A DNA stretch of 64,000 nt. It comes from Tepidicella baoligensis (lineage in GTDB: Bacteria > Pseudomonadota > Gammaproteobacteria > Burkholderiales > Burkholderiaceae_C). Positions within the stretch are counted from its first letter, which is position 1, and each line of letters starts with the position of its first letter. The stretch lies in contig NZ_JACCDB010000001.1 in the NCBI RefSeq assembly GCF_013432195.1, positions 186,001-250,000 of the forward strand, written 5' to 3'. Below the pieces are notes generated by a model. The model worked only from the letters and a program-made list of their open reading frames with translations, had not been told where the DNA came from and did no database searches. The translations under genes were made by a program, and so were the position numbers. Positions 20,488 through 29,558 of the stretch are shown piece after piece.

Positions 20488-20609
20488 ACAATAGGTGCAT
20501 CGCCGAGTTACTGGACAACTTGCGGGCGATTCACAAATTCAGCTAAAGCGTTCGCCATAGCACTTCATGCCCGGCGACCGCCAGGCAACCATCCAAGGAG
20601 TGTATTCAA
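20488..20609 (+). promoter_or_regulatory. metK promoter and about 110-base untranslated leader
   Basis: A TACAAT at 20488-20493 with a weak GCAACA 17 bases upstream would start transcription near 20500, leaving a leader of about 110 bases before metK. The ribosome-binding site AAGGAG is at 20595-20600, nine bases before the ATG. I could not fold the leader into a recognisable riboswitch. Confidence 0.35.
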
Positions 20610-21791
20610 ATGGCGAGCGACTTTCTTTTCACCTCGGAATCGGTCTCCGAAGGTCATCCCGACAAGGTGGCCGACCAGATCTCCGACGCCATCCTCGATG
20701 CGATTTTCGAGCAAGACCCACGCAGTCGCGTGGCGGCCGAGACGCTGTGCAACACCGGGCTGGTGGTGCTCGCCGGCGAAATCACCACCAACGCGCACGT
20801 GGACTACATCCAGGTGGCACGCGACACCATCAAGCGCATCGGCTACGACAACACCGACTACGGCATCGACTACAAGGGCTGTGCCGTGCTCGTCGCCTAC
20901 GACAAGCAGAGCAACGACATCGCCCAGGGCGTGGACCACGCGAGCGACGACTACCTCAACACCGGCGCCGGCGACCAGGGCCTGATGTTCGGTTACGCCT
21001 GCGACGAGACGCCCGAGCTGATGCCCGCGCCCATTTACTACGCGCACCGCATCGTCGAGCGCCAGGCGCAGCTGCGCAAGGACGGCCGCCTGCCCTTCCT
21101 GCGCCCGGACGCCAAGAGCCAGGTGACCATGCGCTACGTGGACGGCAAGCCGCACAGCATCGACACCATCGTGCTGTCCAGCCAGCACAGCCCGGACATG
21201 AGCGACGGCAAGCACATGAAGCCCGCCTTCATCGATGCCTGCATCGAGGAAATCATCAAACCGGTGCTGCCCAAGGAATGGCTGCAGGACACCCGCTACC
21301 TCATCAACCCGACCGGGCGCTTCGTCATCGGCGGCCCGCAGGGCGACTGCGGCCTGACCGGGCGCAAGATCATCGTGGACACCTACGGCGGCGCCTGCCC
21401 GCACGGCGGAGGCGCCTTCAGCGGCAAGGACCCGACCAAGGTGGACCGCTCTGCCGCCTACGCGGCCCGCTACGTCGCCAAAAATATCGTCGCGGCCGGC
21501 TTGGCGCGGCAATGCCAGATCCAGGTCAGCTACGCCATCGGCGTGGCGCGCCCCATCAATGTCACGGTGTACACCGAGGGCACAGGTGTGATCCCGGATG
21601 AGAAGATCGCACACTTCGTCAACGAGGTGTTCGACCTGCGTCCCAAAGGCATCATTCAGATGCTGGACCTGCTGCGCCCGATTTACAGCAAGACGGCCGC
21701 TTACGGCCACTTCGGCCGCGACGAACCCGAATTCACCTGGGAACGGACCGACAAGGTACAGGTGCTGCGCGACCTGGCCGGCTTGAAGTAA
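20610..21791 (+). CDS. metK: S-adenosylmethionine synthetase
   Basis: Makes SAM from methionine and ATP, with cleavage of triphosphate. The 393-residue product has the catalytic [11 protein letters not shown] motif near residue 12, GAGDQG (about 120), the phosphate-binding [16 protein letters not shown] (about 270) and the C-terminal DEPEFTWE. A strong AAGGAG ribosome-binding site precedes it. It converges on rfbD with seven bases between the stops. Confidence 0.97.
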   Translation: MASDFLFTSESVSEGHPDKVADQISDAILDAIFEQDPRSRVAAETLCNTGLVVLAGEITTNAHVDYIQVARDTIKRIGYDNTDYGIDYKGCAVLVAYDKQSNDIAQGVDHASDDYLNTGAGDQGLMFGYACDETPELMPAPIYYAHRIVERQAQLRKDGRLPFLRPDAKSQVTMRYVDGKPHSIDTIVLSSQHSPDMSDGKHMKPAFIDACIEEIIKPVLPKEWLQDTRYLINPTGRFVIGGPQGDCGLTGRKIIVDTYGGACPHGGGAFSGKDPTKVDRSAAYAARYVAKNIVAAGLARQCQIQVSYAIGVARPINVTVYTEGTGVIPDEKIAHFVNEVFDLRPKGIIQMLDLLRPIYSKTAAYGHFGRDEPEFTWERTDKVQVLRDLAGLK

Positions 21792-21798
21792 CCGCACC

Positions 21799-22779
21799 TC
21801 AGGCCGGGCAAGCAGCGCCCAGCACCTCGTGCAACATGCGTGTCACCCCCTGCTCCCAGGCGGGGAGGTGCAGATCGAATGTGGCCTGCAACAGACTCGT
21901 GTCCAGCCGCGAATTGTGTGGCCGGCGCGCGGAGGTGGGCCATGCGCTGGAGGGCACCGCCTCGATCGTCTGCACCTTCCATGCGGCCTGAGGCTGGAGC
22001 CGGCGCGCCTGTTCGATGACGTGTTGCGCATAACCGTGCCAGGTGGTCACGCCAGCGGCGGCGAGGTGATAGGTCCCCTGCCCCTCACCGCTACGCCAGA
22101 CGTGGCGGATCGCCTGAGCGGTGACATCGGCAATCAGTTCGGCTCCGGTCGGGGCGCCGAACTGGTCATCGACCACCGACCAGTGCTCGCGCTCCAGGGC
22201 GAGGCGCAGCATGGTCTTGGCAAAGTTGGCTCCGCGCGCGGCATAGACCCAACTGGTGCGCAAGATCAGATGACGGCGCCCCGCCTGCAGGATGCGTTGC
22301 TCCCCTTCCAGCTTGGTGAGTCCGTAAGCGTTCAGCGGGCCGGTGGCGTCCCCTTCTTGCCAGGGCGCATGACCGCTGCCATCGAACACGTAATCGGTGC
22401 TGTAATGCACCAGCCAGGCCCCCACCTCGAGCGCGGCCTGGGCCAGCACAGCAGGCGCCTCGGCGTTGATGCGCCGAGCCAAGGCCACGTCGGTTTCGGC
22501 CCGATCCACGGCCGTGTAGGCAGCGGCATTGACGATGACGTCGGGCCGCAGGACATGCACCGTCCGTGCCAGACCCGGCAGATCGGTGAGGTCGCCGCAC
22601 AGGGGGGACTCCAGCGACGCCAGGCCGGGCCACTCGGCATGGGCTTTCGCGGCTGACTGGGGAGGAAGGCCCTGTCGGTCCAGCGCCAGCAGGTGGCCCA
22701 GGGGAGCCAGGCTGCGCTGCAACTCCCAGCCCACCTGCCCGTTTTTCCCTAACAGCAGGATGCGAGGAAGAGCGCTCAT
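21799..22779 (-). CDS. rfbD: dTDP-4-dehydrorhamnose reductase
   Basis: Last enzyme of dTDP-L-rhamnose synthesis, reducing dTDP-4-keto-rhamnose with NAD(P)H. The 326-residue extended SDR has the N-terminal [10 protein letters not shown] dinucleotide loop, STDYVFDG, the YGLTK catalytic Tyr/Lys and RTSWVY. The start at 22779 overlaps the rfbB stop (ATGA), so the pair is coupled. The partner genes rfbA and rfbC are not in this window. Confidence 0.93.
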   Translation of the reverse strand: MSALPRILLLGKNGQVGWELQRSLAPLGHLLALDRQGLPPQSAAKAHAEWPGLASLESPLCGDLTDLPGLARTVHVLRPDVIVNAAAYTAVDRAETDVALARRINAEAPAVLAQAALEVGAWLVHYSTDYVFDGSGHAPWQEGDATGPLNAYGLTKLEGEQRILQAGRRHLILRTSWVYAARGANFAKTMLRLALEREHWSVVDDQFGAPTGAELIADVTAQAIRHVWRSGEGQGTYHLAAAGVTTWHGYAQHVIEQARRLQPQAAWKVQTIEAVPSSAWPTSARRPHNSRLDTSLLQATFDLHLPAWEQGVTRMLHEVLGAACPA

Positions 22780-23843
22780 GCGGCCACGGCTCCGTAGTGC
22801 CTTTGCACCCACTCGCGGTAGCTGCCGCTTTGCACGTGCTGCACCCAATCGGGGTGGTCCAGGTACCACTGCACCGTCTTGCGGATACCGGTCTCGAAGG
22901 TTTCGGCCGGCTTCCAGCCCAGTTCCCATTCGATCTTGCGCGCGTCGATGGCATAGCGCCGATCGTGACCGGGACGGTCTTGCACATGAACGATCTGGGC
23001 CTTGTAACTGCGGCCGTCCGCCCTGGGGCGCAGCCCATCCAGCAGTTCGCAGACCCGGTGAACGATTTCGATATTGGGTTTTTCGTTCCAGCCGCCCACG
23101 TTGTAAGTCTCACCCACACGCCCGGCCTCCAGCACACGGCGGATGGCGCTGCAATGATCCTGCACGTAGAGCCAGTCGCGCACCTGCAGGCCATCGCCAT
23201 AAACCGGCAGAGGCTTGTCAGCGAGGGCATTGACGATCATCAGCGGAATGAGTTTTTCCGGGAATTGGTAGGGACCGTAGTTGTTCGAGCAGTTGGTGGT
23301 CAGCGTCGGCAGGCCGTAGGTATGGTGCCAGGCACGCACCAGGTGATCACTGGCGGCCTTGCTGGCGGCATACGGGCTGTTGGGTTCGTAAGGGTTGGTT
23401 TCGGCAAAAGGGGGAGCATCCTTCGACAGCGTGCCATAGACCTCGTCGGTGCTCACGTGCAGGAAGCGGAATGCGGATCGTTCAGCGTTGGGCAGACCAG
23501 ACCAGTAGGCACGCACGGCTTCGAGCAGGCGAAAGGTGCCCACGATGTTGGTCTGCATGAAATCCTCCGGGCCATGGATCGAGCGGTCCACATGGCTTTC
23601 GGCAGCGAAGTGCAGCACGGCGCGCGGTTTGTGCTGCGCCAGGAGGCGGTCGACCACGGCGCGATCGGCCAAGTCTGCCTGAACAAAGACGTGACGCGCA
23701 TCGCCCTGCAAGCTGGCCAGATTCTCCAGGTTGCCCGCGTAGGTGAGCTTGTCGAGGTTGACGACCGGCTCATCGGACTGGGCCAGCCAGTCCAGCACGA
23801 AGTTGCTGCCGATGAAGCCGGCGCCGCCGGTGACCAGAATCAT
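22776..23843 (-). CDS. rfbB: dTDP-glucose 4,6-dehydratase
   Basis: Second enzyme of dTDP-L-rhamnose synthesis, converting dTDP-glucose to the 4-keto-6-deoxy sugar with bound NAD+. The 355-residue product shows [12 protein letters not shown] at the N-terminus, [11 protein letters not shown], the VSTDEVYG active-site segment, YAASK, and [13 protein letters not shown] 23843 is chosen because the Rossmann motif starts right after it; the longer frame to 23882 adds nothing conserved. First gene of rfbB-rfbD. Confidence 0.95.
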   Translation of the reverse strand: MILVTGGAGFIGSNFVLDWLAQSDEPVVNLDKLTYAGNLENLASLQGDARHVFVQADLADRAVVDRLLAQHKPRAVLHFAAESHVDRSIHGPEDFMQTNIVGTFRLLEAVRAYWSGLPNAERSAFRFLHVSTDEVYGTLSKDAPPFAETNPYEPNSPYAASKAASDHLVRAWHHTYGLPTLTTNCSNNYGPYQFPEKLIPLMIVNALADKPLPVYGDGLQVRDWLYVQDHCSAIRRVLEAGRVGETYNVGGWNEKPNIEIVHRVCELLDGLRPRADGRSYKAQIVHVQDRPGHDRRYAIDARKIEWELGWKPAETFETGIRKTVQWYLDHPDWVQHVQSGSYREWVQRHYGAVAA

Positions 23844-23887
23844 GAGTGTTGCCGCCCGTGATGAAAAGGGGAAGAAATGCACGGTCG

Positions 23888-23943
23888 ATTATCGGCCAGT
23901 TGACAACTCCGATCCCCAGCCCGCAACGCAAACGGGGCGTTGC
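23888..23943. promoter_or_regulatory. rfbB/ACBP divergent regulatory region with a hairpin
   Basis: On the minus strand a GATAAT (23888-23893) could be the -10 box of rfbBD. Next to it is an 11-base inverted repeat AGTTGACAACT (23898-23908). A perfect 7-bp hairpin GCAACGC/GCGTTGC (23923-23929 with 23937-23943, seven-base loop) lies 55 bases before the acyl-CoA-binding protein start. No T-run follows it on either strand, so it is unlikely to be a terminator. Confidence 0.3.
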
Positions 23944-23998
23944 ATGCACAATCACCGATTCCGAACAACTCCCACACCATTCAGGAATCGCATCCACC

Positions 23999-24259
23999 GT
24001 GAGTGACACCGACCTCAAAACCGCATTCGAAGCTGCCGTCGCCTCCACCCAGGACCTGACCCAGCGGCCCGACAACGCCACCTTGCTCAAGCTGTATGCG
24101 CTCTACAAGCAGGCCACCGAAGGGGACAACCCCCACCCCAAGCCCGGTTTCAGTGACCTGGTCGGTCGGGCCAAGTGGGATGCCTGGGCCGCGCTGAAGG
24201 GCACGCCAGCGAACGAGGCCATGCAGCGCTACATCGAATTGGTCGAGTCGCTGGAATGA
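23999..24259 (+). CDS. acyl-CoA-binding protein
   Basis: Small cytoplasmic four-helix protein that binds medium- and long-chain acyl-CoA esters. The 86-residue product has the family length and the signatures ALYKQATEGDN, PGFSDLVGRAKWDAW and LKGTPANEAMQRYIELVE. The start is read as GTG 23999, with an AGGA about 12 bases upstream; an earlier start is possible but would add non-conserved sequence. The 3' end overlaps the convergent lipoprotein peptidase by 31 bases. Confidence 0.9.
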   Translation: MSDTDLKTAFEAAVASTQDLTQRPDNATLLKLYALYKQATEGDNPHPKPGFSDLVGRAKWDAWAALKGTPANEAMQRYIELVESLE

Positions 24260-25398
24260 CCGGCAGACAGGCCTGAGGCCAAGGCCTGCAGGCGCTGTTC
24301 CCGCTCTGGCCGGGGCAAACGTGCCAGTGCCCGCACGGCACGGTAAAACGCCTGGAAATCCCGCCCTTCGGCCATGAACAAGGCCTCGAACGCCGGCACC
24401 CATTCGTCGTAGGCCGCCTGCGCCGCAAACAGGGCGTTGTTGGCCTGCTCGACCCACGGGTCGTAGCCGGCAAAACCGCCCCACGAAGCCCGCAGCTCGG
24501 CATAGCGCTGTCGAAACGTTTCCAGCGCCTGGGCCTTTTCCGTCTCAACCCGATCGGTCGGCCATGCCTCGGCTGCCGCCTGGGCGTAGAGCGCTTGCAG
24601 GCGGGATCGCGTTTCCCGAGTCAGGCGGCGAAAAGCCTGGCGCCGGTCATCGAACACCCGATAGGCCTGCCGCGCTTCGTCGCTCGCCTCCCGTTCCAGC
24701 CACAGGTCTGCGCCCAGGCGCTCCACCGCCGTGGCAAAGGATTCGTTGAAGGTCGTGTCGCCCGCCACATACACCGCCTGGTGCGCCAACTCGTGGAAAA
24801 TGAGCCGCGCAAGCTCCCCATCGGGCCCGTGGATGAAGGTGTTGAGCAGCGGATCGCCTCCGAGCCAGTTGGTCCAGCCCAGGGTGGAATAGGCGGGCAC
24901 CGGGTACACGCCCACATCCCATGAAGCCGGCAGGCTCGCCGCGAAGGCGCGCGCCGCCGCCTCGTCGTAAAAACCCTTGTAGCCGAGGCAGCCGGCCACC
25001 GGAAAGCACCAGGTGTGCAGCGCCAGCGCATACGGGGGCGCGGCCACCACGTTCCACACCACGGCGCGGCGCTGCAGATCCGCATACCGGGTGTAGCTGG
25101 CATTGCGCGGCAGATGCAACACGTCCGAGGCGAAGGTGCGGATCGATTGCGCCAGGACCAGACGCTGGCGCAAAGCCTCGGGCGTGGCGGGATCGTCGAG
25201 CCACTGTGCCACCGGACGCGAGGCCTGCAGCAGCGCCAGGTGCCCGCTCACCGATTGCAGGTAATAGGCCGGATCCGTCACCCACTGGCGCACAGGCGCC
25301 TCGAACCGGGCCACGCCATCACCCGGCGGGGTGCTGGCACAACCGCCCAGCCCAGCGGCACAAACCAGCCCTACCCACCCAGCCAGGCTCAGCCTCAT
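24229..25398 (-). CDS. lipoprotein zinc aminopeptidase-like protein (PF10023 type)
   Basis: Predicted lipoprotein metallopeptidase of 389 residues. A signal peptide ends in the lipobox LGGC (about residue 20). The zinc motif HELAH lies in LIFHELAHQAVYV, with the third ligand glutamate in FNESFATAVERLG. The sequence matches the family annotated as putative aminopeptidase (DUF2265/PF10023); substrate and role are unknown. Its start overlaps the stop of the molybdopterin oxidoreductase (ATGA, 25395-25398). The 3' end overlaps the acyl-CoA-binding protein. Confidence 0.82.
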   Translation of the reverse strand: MRLSLAGWVGLVCAAGLGGCASTPPGDGVARFEAPVRQWVTDPAYYLQSVSGHLALLQASRPVAQWLDDPATPEALRQRLVLAQSIRTFASDVLHLPRNASYTRYADLQRRAVVWNVVAAPPYALALHTWCFPVAGCLGYKGFYDEAAARAFAASLPASWDVGVYPVPAYSTLGWTNWLGGDPLLNTFIHGPDGELARLIFHELAHQAVYVAGDTTFNESFATAVERLGADLWLEREASDEARQAYRVFDDRRQAFRRLTRETRSRLQALYAQAAAEAWPTDRVETEKAQALETFRQRYAELRASWGGFAGYDPWVEQANNALFAAQAAYDEWVPAFEALFMAEGRDFQAFYRAVRALARLPRPEREQRLQALASGLSAGHSSDSTNSM

Positions 25399-27455
25399 GC
25401 GCGGCGCACCTCGACCAGACAGTCGTAAAACGTGGGGGCCCGCCCCAGATCGGTCAGGCGCTGGTGCGTGAGCTCATTGACGTTGGTGCCGTTGAGCCCC
25501 AGCTTGCGCCACCAGATGCCCAGCCCGTTGACCACGCCCGGCCGCGCCCGCAGCCCGACCCGGGCCACGCACTCGTAACAGCCCCGGTCGTTGAACACGG
25601 TGACCCGGTCGCCATCGGCAATGCCCCGCGCAGCGGCATCGTGGGGGTGGATTTCCAGCACCGGCTCGCCCTCCACGTCGCGCAGCGACTGCACGTTGAC
25701 AAAGGTGGAATTCAGGAAGTGGCGCGCCGGCGGCGAGATCATGGCCAGTGGATAGCGCACATCGCTGCCGATGGCCTCGTGGTTCGGCAGCACTTCGGGC
25801 AAGCCGTCACGCCCCATGGCCTGCAGGCGCTCGCTGAACAGCTCGCACTTGCCCGACGGGGTCGGGAACCCGCCCTCGGCAAACGGCGCTTCGGGCACAG
25901 GCAGGCTGACGAAGCCGTCGCGCAGCAGGGCGTCGAAATCCACTTCGGCCGGAAATGCCTGGCGGCACAGGGTTTCGTCGTCGTCGGCAAAGCAGGGATT
26001 GTCAAAACCCAGGCGTCGGGCCAGCTCACGAAAGATCTGGGTATTGGGCCGCGCCTGCCCCAAGGGCTCGATGGCCGGCCGGTTCAGCAGCACGTCGGTA
26101 TGCCCATAGCTGGCGTGGATGTCCCAGTGCTCCAACTGGGTGGTGGCGGGCAACACATAGTCGGCGTGATCGGCCGTGTCGGTGAGAAAGTGCTCCAGCA
26201 CCACGGTGAAGAGGTCGTCGCGCGCGAAGCCGGCCACCACCTTGCCCGATTCCGGTGCCACCGCCACCGGGTTGCTGTTGTAGACCACCAGCGCCTCGAT
26301 GCGGGGGCCGAACTCGGGCGAGGCGGGGCGCAACAAATCATCACCGATGGTGCTCATGTTGATGAGACGTGGGTGGGGCACGCCGGACTGCGCGAGCAAG
26401 TCGGGGCGCTGCAGCGCATCGCGCCGCACCGGAAACGCTCCGGAATTGCTGAGCAGCAACCCGCCGGCACGGTGGCGCCAGGCCCCCAGGATGGCGGGCA
26501 GACAGGCCACTGCACGAACGGCATTGCCGCCCCCGTGGGTGCGCTGCATGCCGTAGTTCAGACGGATGGCGATCGGCTCCTGCCGCTCGAAACAGCGCCC
26601 CATGTCCTGCGCGAGCCGGGTGATCTGCTCGGCCGGGATGCCACACAACGCAGCCGCTCGCTCAGGGGACCACTCCAGCGCGCGGTCGCGCAACGGTGGC
26701 CAGCCGACCGTGTGACGGGCGATGTAGCCATGATCCAGCCATCCGTGCGCGATGCATTCATGCATGAGGGCATAGGCCAAGGCAGCGTCCGTGCCGGGCA
26801 GGATGGCGAGGTGGTCGTGGCACTTGTCGGCCGTTTCGGTGCGGCGCGGGTCGATGCAGACCAGCTTCGCCCCCTGCCGCTTGGCCTCCTGCGCATAACG
26901 CCAGAAGTGCAGGTTGCTGCCGATGGAGTTGCTGCCCCAGATCAGGATCAGCCGCGATTCGGCAAAAAACTCCACCCGCATGCCCAGCTTGCCACCCAGG
27001 GTGTATTCGAGACCGGCCGCGCCGGCCGAGGCACAGATGGTGCGATCGAGCCGGGAAGCACCAAGGCGGTGGAAGAACCGAGCGGCGATGCTCTCACCCT
27101 GCACCAGCCCCATGGTGCCGGCGTAGCTGTACGGCAGGATGGCCTGGGGATCGCGGGTGGCGATGGCTTTCAGCCGCGCGGCGATGTCGTCCAACGCCTC
27201 GTCCCAGCCCACTGGCTCGAAACGCCCATGGCCCTTGGGGCCGATGCGCCGCAGCGGAGTGAGCACCCGCTGCGGGTGATAGGTGCGTTCGGTGTAACGC
27301 GACACCTTGGTACACAGCACCCCACCCGTTTGCGGGTGGGCCGGATTGCCCTGCACTTTCACGGCCACGCCATCGACCACCTGGGTCACGAAGGAACAGG
27401 TGTCGGGACAGTCGTGCGGGCAGGCACCCAGAATGCGTCGAGTCGTTGGCGTCAT
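25395..27455 (-). CDS. molybdopterin oxidoreductase with N-terminal [4Fe-4S] site
   Basis: Member of the DMSO-reductase/formate-dehydrogenase superfamily, 686 residues. An N-terminal cysteine set (CPHDCPDTC, then C in VLCTKVS) fits a [4Fe-4S] cluster. The molybdopterin domains follow, with the RLNYGMQRTHGGGN segment and the C-terminal dinucleotide-binding domain (VLEIHPHDAAARGIADGD). No twin-arginine signal is present, so it is probably cytoplasmic. No electron-transfer or membrane subunit is adjacent; the only neighbour on the message is the lipoprotein peptidase. The substrate cannot be named. Confidence 0.88.
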   Translation of the reverse strand: MTPTTRRILGACPHDCPDTCSFVTQVVDGVAVKVQGNPAHPQTGGVLCTKVSRYTERTYHPQRVLTPLRRIGPKGHGRFEPVGWDEALDDIAARLKAIATRDPQAILPYSYAGTMGLVQGESIAARFFHRLGASRLDRTICASAGAAGLEYTLGGKLGMRVEFFAESRLILIWGSNSIGSNLHFWRYAQEAKRQGAKLVCIDPRRTETADKCHDHLAILPGTDAALAYALMHECIAHGWLDHGYIARHTVGWPPLRDRALEWSPERAAALCGIPAEQITRLAQDMGRCFERQEPIAIRLNYGMQRTHGGGNAVRAVACLPAILGAWRHRAGGLLLSNSGAFPVRRDALQRPDLLAQSGVPHPRLINMSTIGDDLLRPASPEFGPRIEALVVYNSNPVAVAPESGKVVAGFARDDLFTVVLEHFLTDTADHADYVLPATTQLEHWDIHASYGHTDVLLNRPAIEPLGQARPNTQIFRELARRLGFDNPCFADDDETLCRQAFPAEVDFDALLRDGFVSLPVPEAPFAEGGFPTPSGKCELFSERLQAMGRDGLPEVLPNHEAIGSDVRYPLAMISPPARHFLNSTFVNVQSLRDVEGEPVLEIHPHDAAARGIADGDRVTVFNDRGCYECVARVGLRARPGVVNGLGIWWRKLGLNGTNVNELTHQRLTDLGRAPTFYDCLVEVRRA

Positions 27456-27543
27456 GCACAAATTGTGAAGCATGCCCACAAACGCCGCCAGACACCGCCT
27501 TTTTGGTTACCATGACCCTGTAGGAACCGACGAGGCAACGGCG

Positions 27544-28761
27544 ATGAAACTGAACGATTCCATCCTGGCCCAGGCACCGAGCCTGACCCAGCTCCGGCGT
27601 GATCTGCACGCCCATCCCGAGTTGTGCTACCAGGAGGTGCGCACTGCCGACATCGTGGCGGCCAAACTGACCGAATGGGGCATCGAGGTGCATCGAGGCC
27701 TGGGCGTGACCGGCGTGGTGGGCGTGGTGCATGGGCGTGACGGTGGCGCCAGCGGGCGTGGCGTGGGCCTGCGCGCCGACATGGACGCCCTGCCCATGAC
27801 CGAACTCAACACCTTCTCCCACGCCAGCCAGCACCCCGGCAAGATGCACGCCTGCGGCCACGACGGCCACACCGCCATGCTGCTGGCCGCCGCGCAATAC
27901 CTGGCGCAGCACCGCAACTTCGACGGCACCGTGTACCTGATCTTCCAACCGGCGGAGGAAGGTGGTGGCGGGGCGCGGGAAATGATCCAGGACGGCCTGT
28001 TCGACCGTTTCCCCATGGAAGCGGTGTTCGGCATGCACAACTGGCCCGGCTACCCCACAGGCACCTTTGCCGTCAGTCCCGGTCCGGTCATGGCCTCCAG
28101 CAACGAATTCAAGATCACCATTCGCGGCAAGGGCAGCCACGCCGCCCTGCCCCACAACGGCATCGACCCGGTGCCCATCGCCTGTCAGATGGTGCAGGCG
28201 TTCCAGACCATCATCACCCGCAACAAGAAGCCGGTGGACGCGGGCGTGATCTCCGTGACCATGATCCACGCCGGCGAAGCCACCAATGTGGTGCCCGACC
28301 ATTGCGTGCTGCAAGGCACGGTGCGGACCTTCACCCTGGAGGTGTTGGACCTGATCGAGCAGCGGATGCGGGAGCTGGCCCAGCACACCTGCGCCGCCTT
28401 TGGTGCCCAATGCGAATTCGAATTCCGGCGCAATTACCCGCCCACCGTCAACACCCCGGCCGAAGCCGAGTTCGCTCGCGAGGTGATGCGCGCCATCGTC
28501 GGCGAGGAGCAGGTCTGGGATCAGGAACCCACCATGGGTGCGGAAGACTTCGCCTTCATGCTGCAGGCCAAGCCGGGAGCCTATGGCTTCATCGGCAACG
28601 GCGACGGCTCGCACCGGGGCCGATACGAGGGCGGTGGACATGACGCCGGCCCCTGCACCCTGCACAACCCGCGCTACGACTTCAACGACGAGCTCATCCC
28701 GCTGGGTGGAACCTACTGGGTCGAATTGGCCACGCGCTGGCTGGGCACACCGAAGCGCTGA
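27544..28761 (+). CDS. M20-family amidohydrolase (hippurate hydrolase/N-acyl amino acid hydrolase type)
   Basis: Di-metal hydrolase that removes an acyl group from N-acyl amino acids. The 405-residue product has [25 protein letters not shown], the metal-binding [13 protein letters not shown] (about residue 102), [10 protein letters not shown] and [12 protein letters not shown] of the dimerisation domain, and a C-terminal MGAEDFAFM. The family resembles HipO/AmaA. It is divergent from the molybdoenzyme (88-base gap). The last 49 bases overlap the convergent coaX gene. Confidence 0.92.
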   Translation: MKLNDSILAQAPSLTQLRRDLHAHPELCYQEVRTADIVAAKLTEWGIEVHRGLGVTGVVGVVHGRDGGASGRGVGLRADMDALPMTELNTFSHASQHPGKMHACGHDGHTAMLLAAAQYLAQHRNFDGTVYLIFQPAEEGGGGAREMIQDGLFDRFPMEAVFGMHNWPGYPTGTFAVSPGPVMASSNEFKITIRGKGSHAALPHNGIDPVPIACQMVQAFQTIITRNKKPVDAGVISVTMIHAGEATNVVPDHCVLQGTVRTFTLEVLDLIEQRMRELAQHTCAAFGAQCEFEFRRNYPPTVNTPAEAEFAREVMRAIVGEEQVWDQEPTMGAEDFAFMLQAKPGAYGFIGNGDGSHRGRYEGGGHDAGPCTLHNPRYDFNDELIPLGGTYWVELATRWLGTPKR

Positions 28762-29510
28762 GCGGCGATGGCCAGCAGGCCATCGAAAATCAGGCTTTCC
28801 ACGAGCTCGAATGGCACCGTCATGCTGGGGGCCATCTTCCAGGCGGCACCGCCCGTCATCACGCAAACAGGTTCTTCGCCGGTGTGCTGACGCAGGTTGT
28901 CCACCATGCGCTGCACCGCGCCGGCAATGGCGAAGGTGCCGCCGCTGGTCAATGCGTCGCTGGTGTTGGTGGGGAAGTTGCGCACCTCCCCGGTGGGTAC
29001 GTGCAGGCCGGCCGTGCCAGACTCCAACGCCCGCAACATGATCCCATGCCCCGGCAGGATGATGCCACCCAGGAAGCGGCCTTCGCCGTCGATGGCCTCC
29101 ACCGTGACGGCGGTGCCCACCATGACGAGCACGCACGGCTTGCGTTGCTGCCGGGCCAGCAAACGCTGACGCGCGCCGATCATGGCCACCCAGCGGTCCG
29201 AGCCGAGCCGGGCCGGATGGTCATAGCCGTTGATCAGGCCAGCCTCCTCGTTGCTGGAGACGACCCACTGGGGTGACACGTCCCACAGTTCGAGCTGCTC
29301 CTCGACCCGGCGCTTGACGGCATCGCCCGCGACGATACAGCCCAGCACATGCACCGGCACGCGCAACTGGGCCCAGTCGCCCTCGGCAAGCTTCTCGATG
29401 TTTTCCAGGAACTGCACGCCGTGGGCCAACATGCGCGCTCCCACACCGGGCTCCTCGTACAGCGCCCATTTCAGGCGCGTGTTCCCCACATCCAGTGCAA
29501 GCAGTGTCAT
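28713..29510 (-). CDS. coaX: type III pantothenate kinase
   Basis: First enzyme of coenzyme A synthesis from pantothenate, of the ASKHA type. The 265-residue product has the phosphate loop [14 protein letters not shown] at the N-terminus, the pantothenate region [13 protein letters not shown], and the second phosphate motif [12 protein letters not shown] followed by [12 protein letters not shown] 29510 begins just before the first beta strand. It lies 48 bases downstream of the MBL-rhodanese gene on the same strand. Confidence 0.95.
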   Translation of the reverse strand: MTLLALDVGNTRLKWALYEEPGVGARMLAHGVQFLENIEKLAEGDWAQLRVPVHVLGCIVAGDAVKRRVEEQLELWDVSPQWVVSSNEEAGLINGYDHPARLGSDRWVAMIGARQRLLARQQRKPCVLVMVGTAVTVEAIDGEGRFLGGIILPGHGIMLRALESGTAGLHVPTGEVRNFPTNTSDALTSGGTFAIAGAVQRMVDNLRQHTGEEPVCVMTGGAAWKMAPSMTVPFELVESLIFDGLLAIAAQRFGVPSQRVANSTQ

Positions 29511-29558
29511 GGTCGGATGATAGCTTGCACCGCCTCGGCATCCAACCACAGAGACCAC

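Noticed and set aside
20500-20609. SAM or SAH riboswitch in front of metK
   Set aside because: I could not find the pairing and conserved loops of a known class by eye; kept only as an unexplained leader.
27094-29136. Minus-strand open frame spanning the M20 hydrolase and the end of the molybdoenzyme
   Set aside because: It covers three well-supported genes in another frame and shows no family motif.
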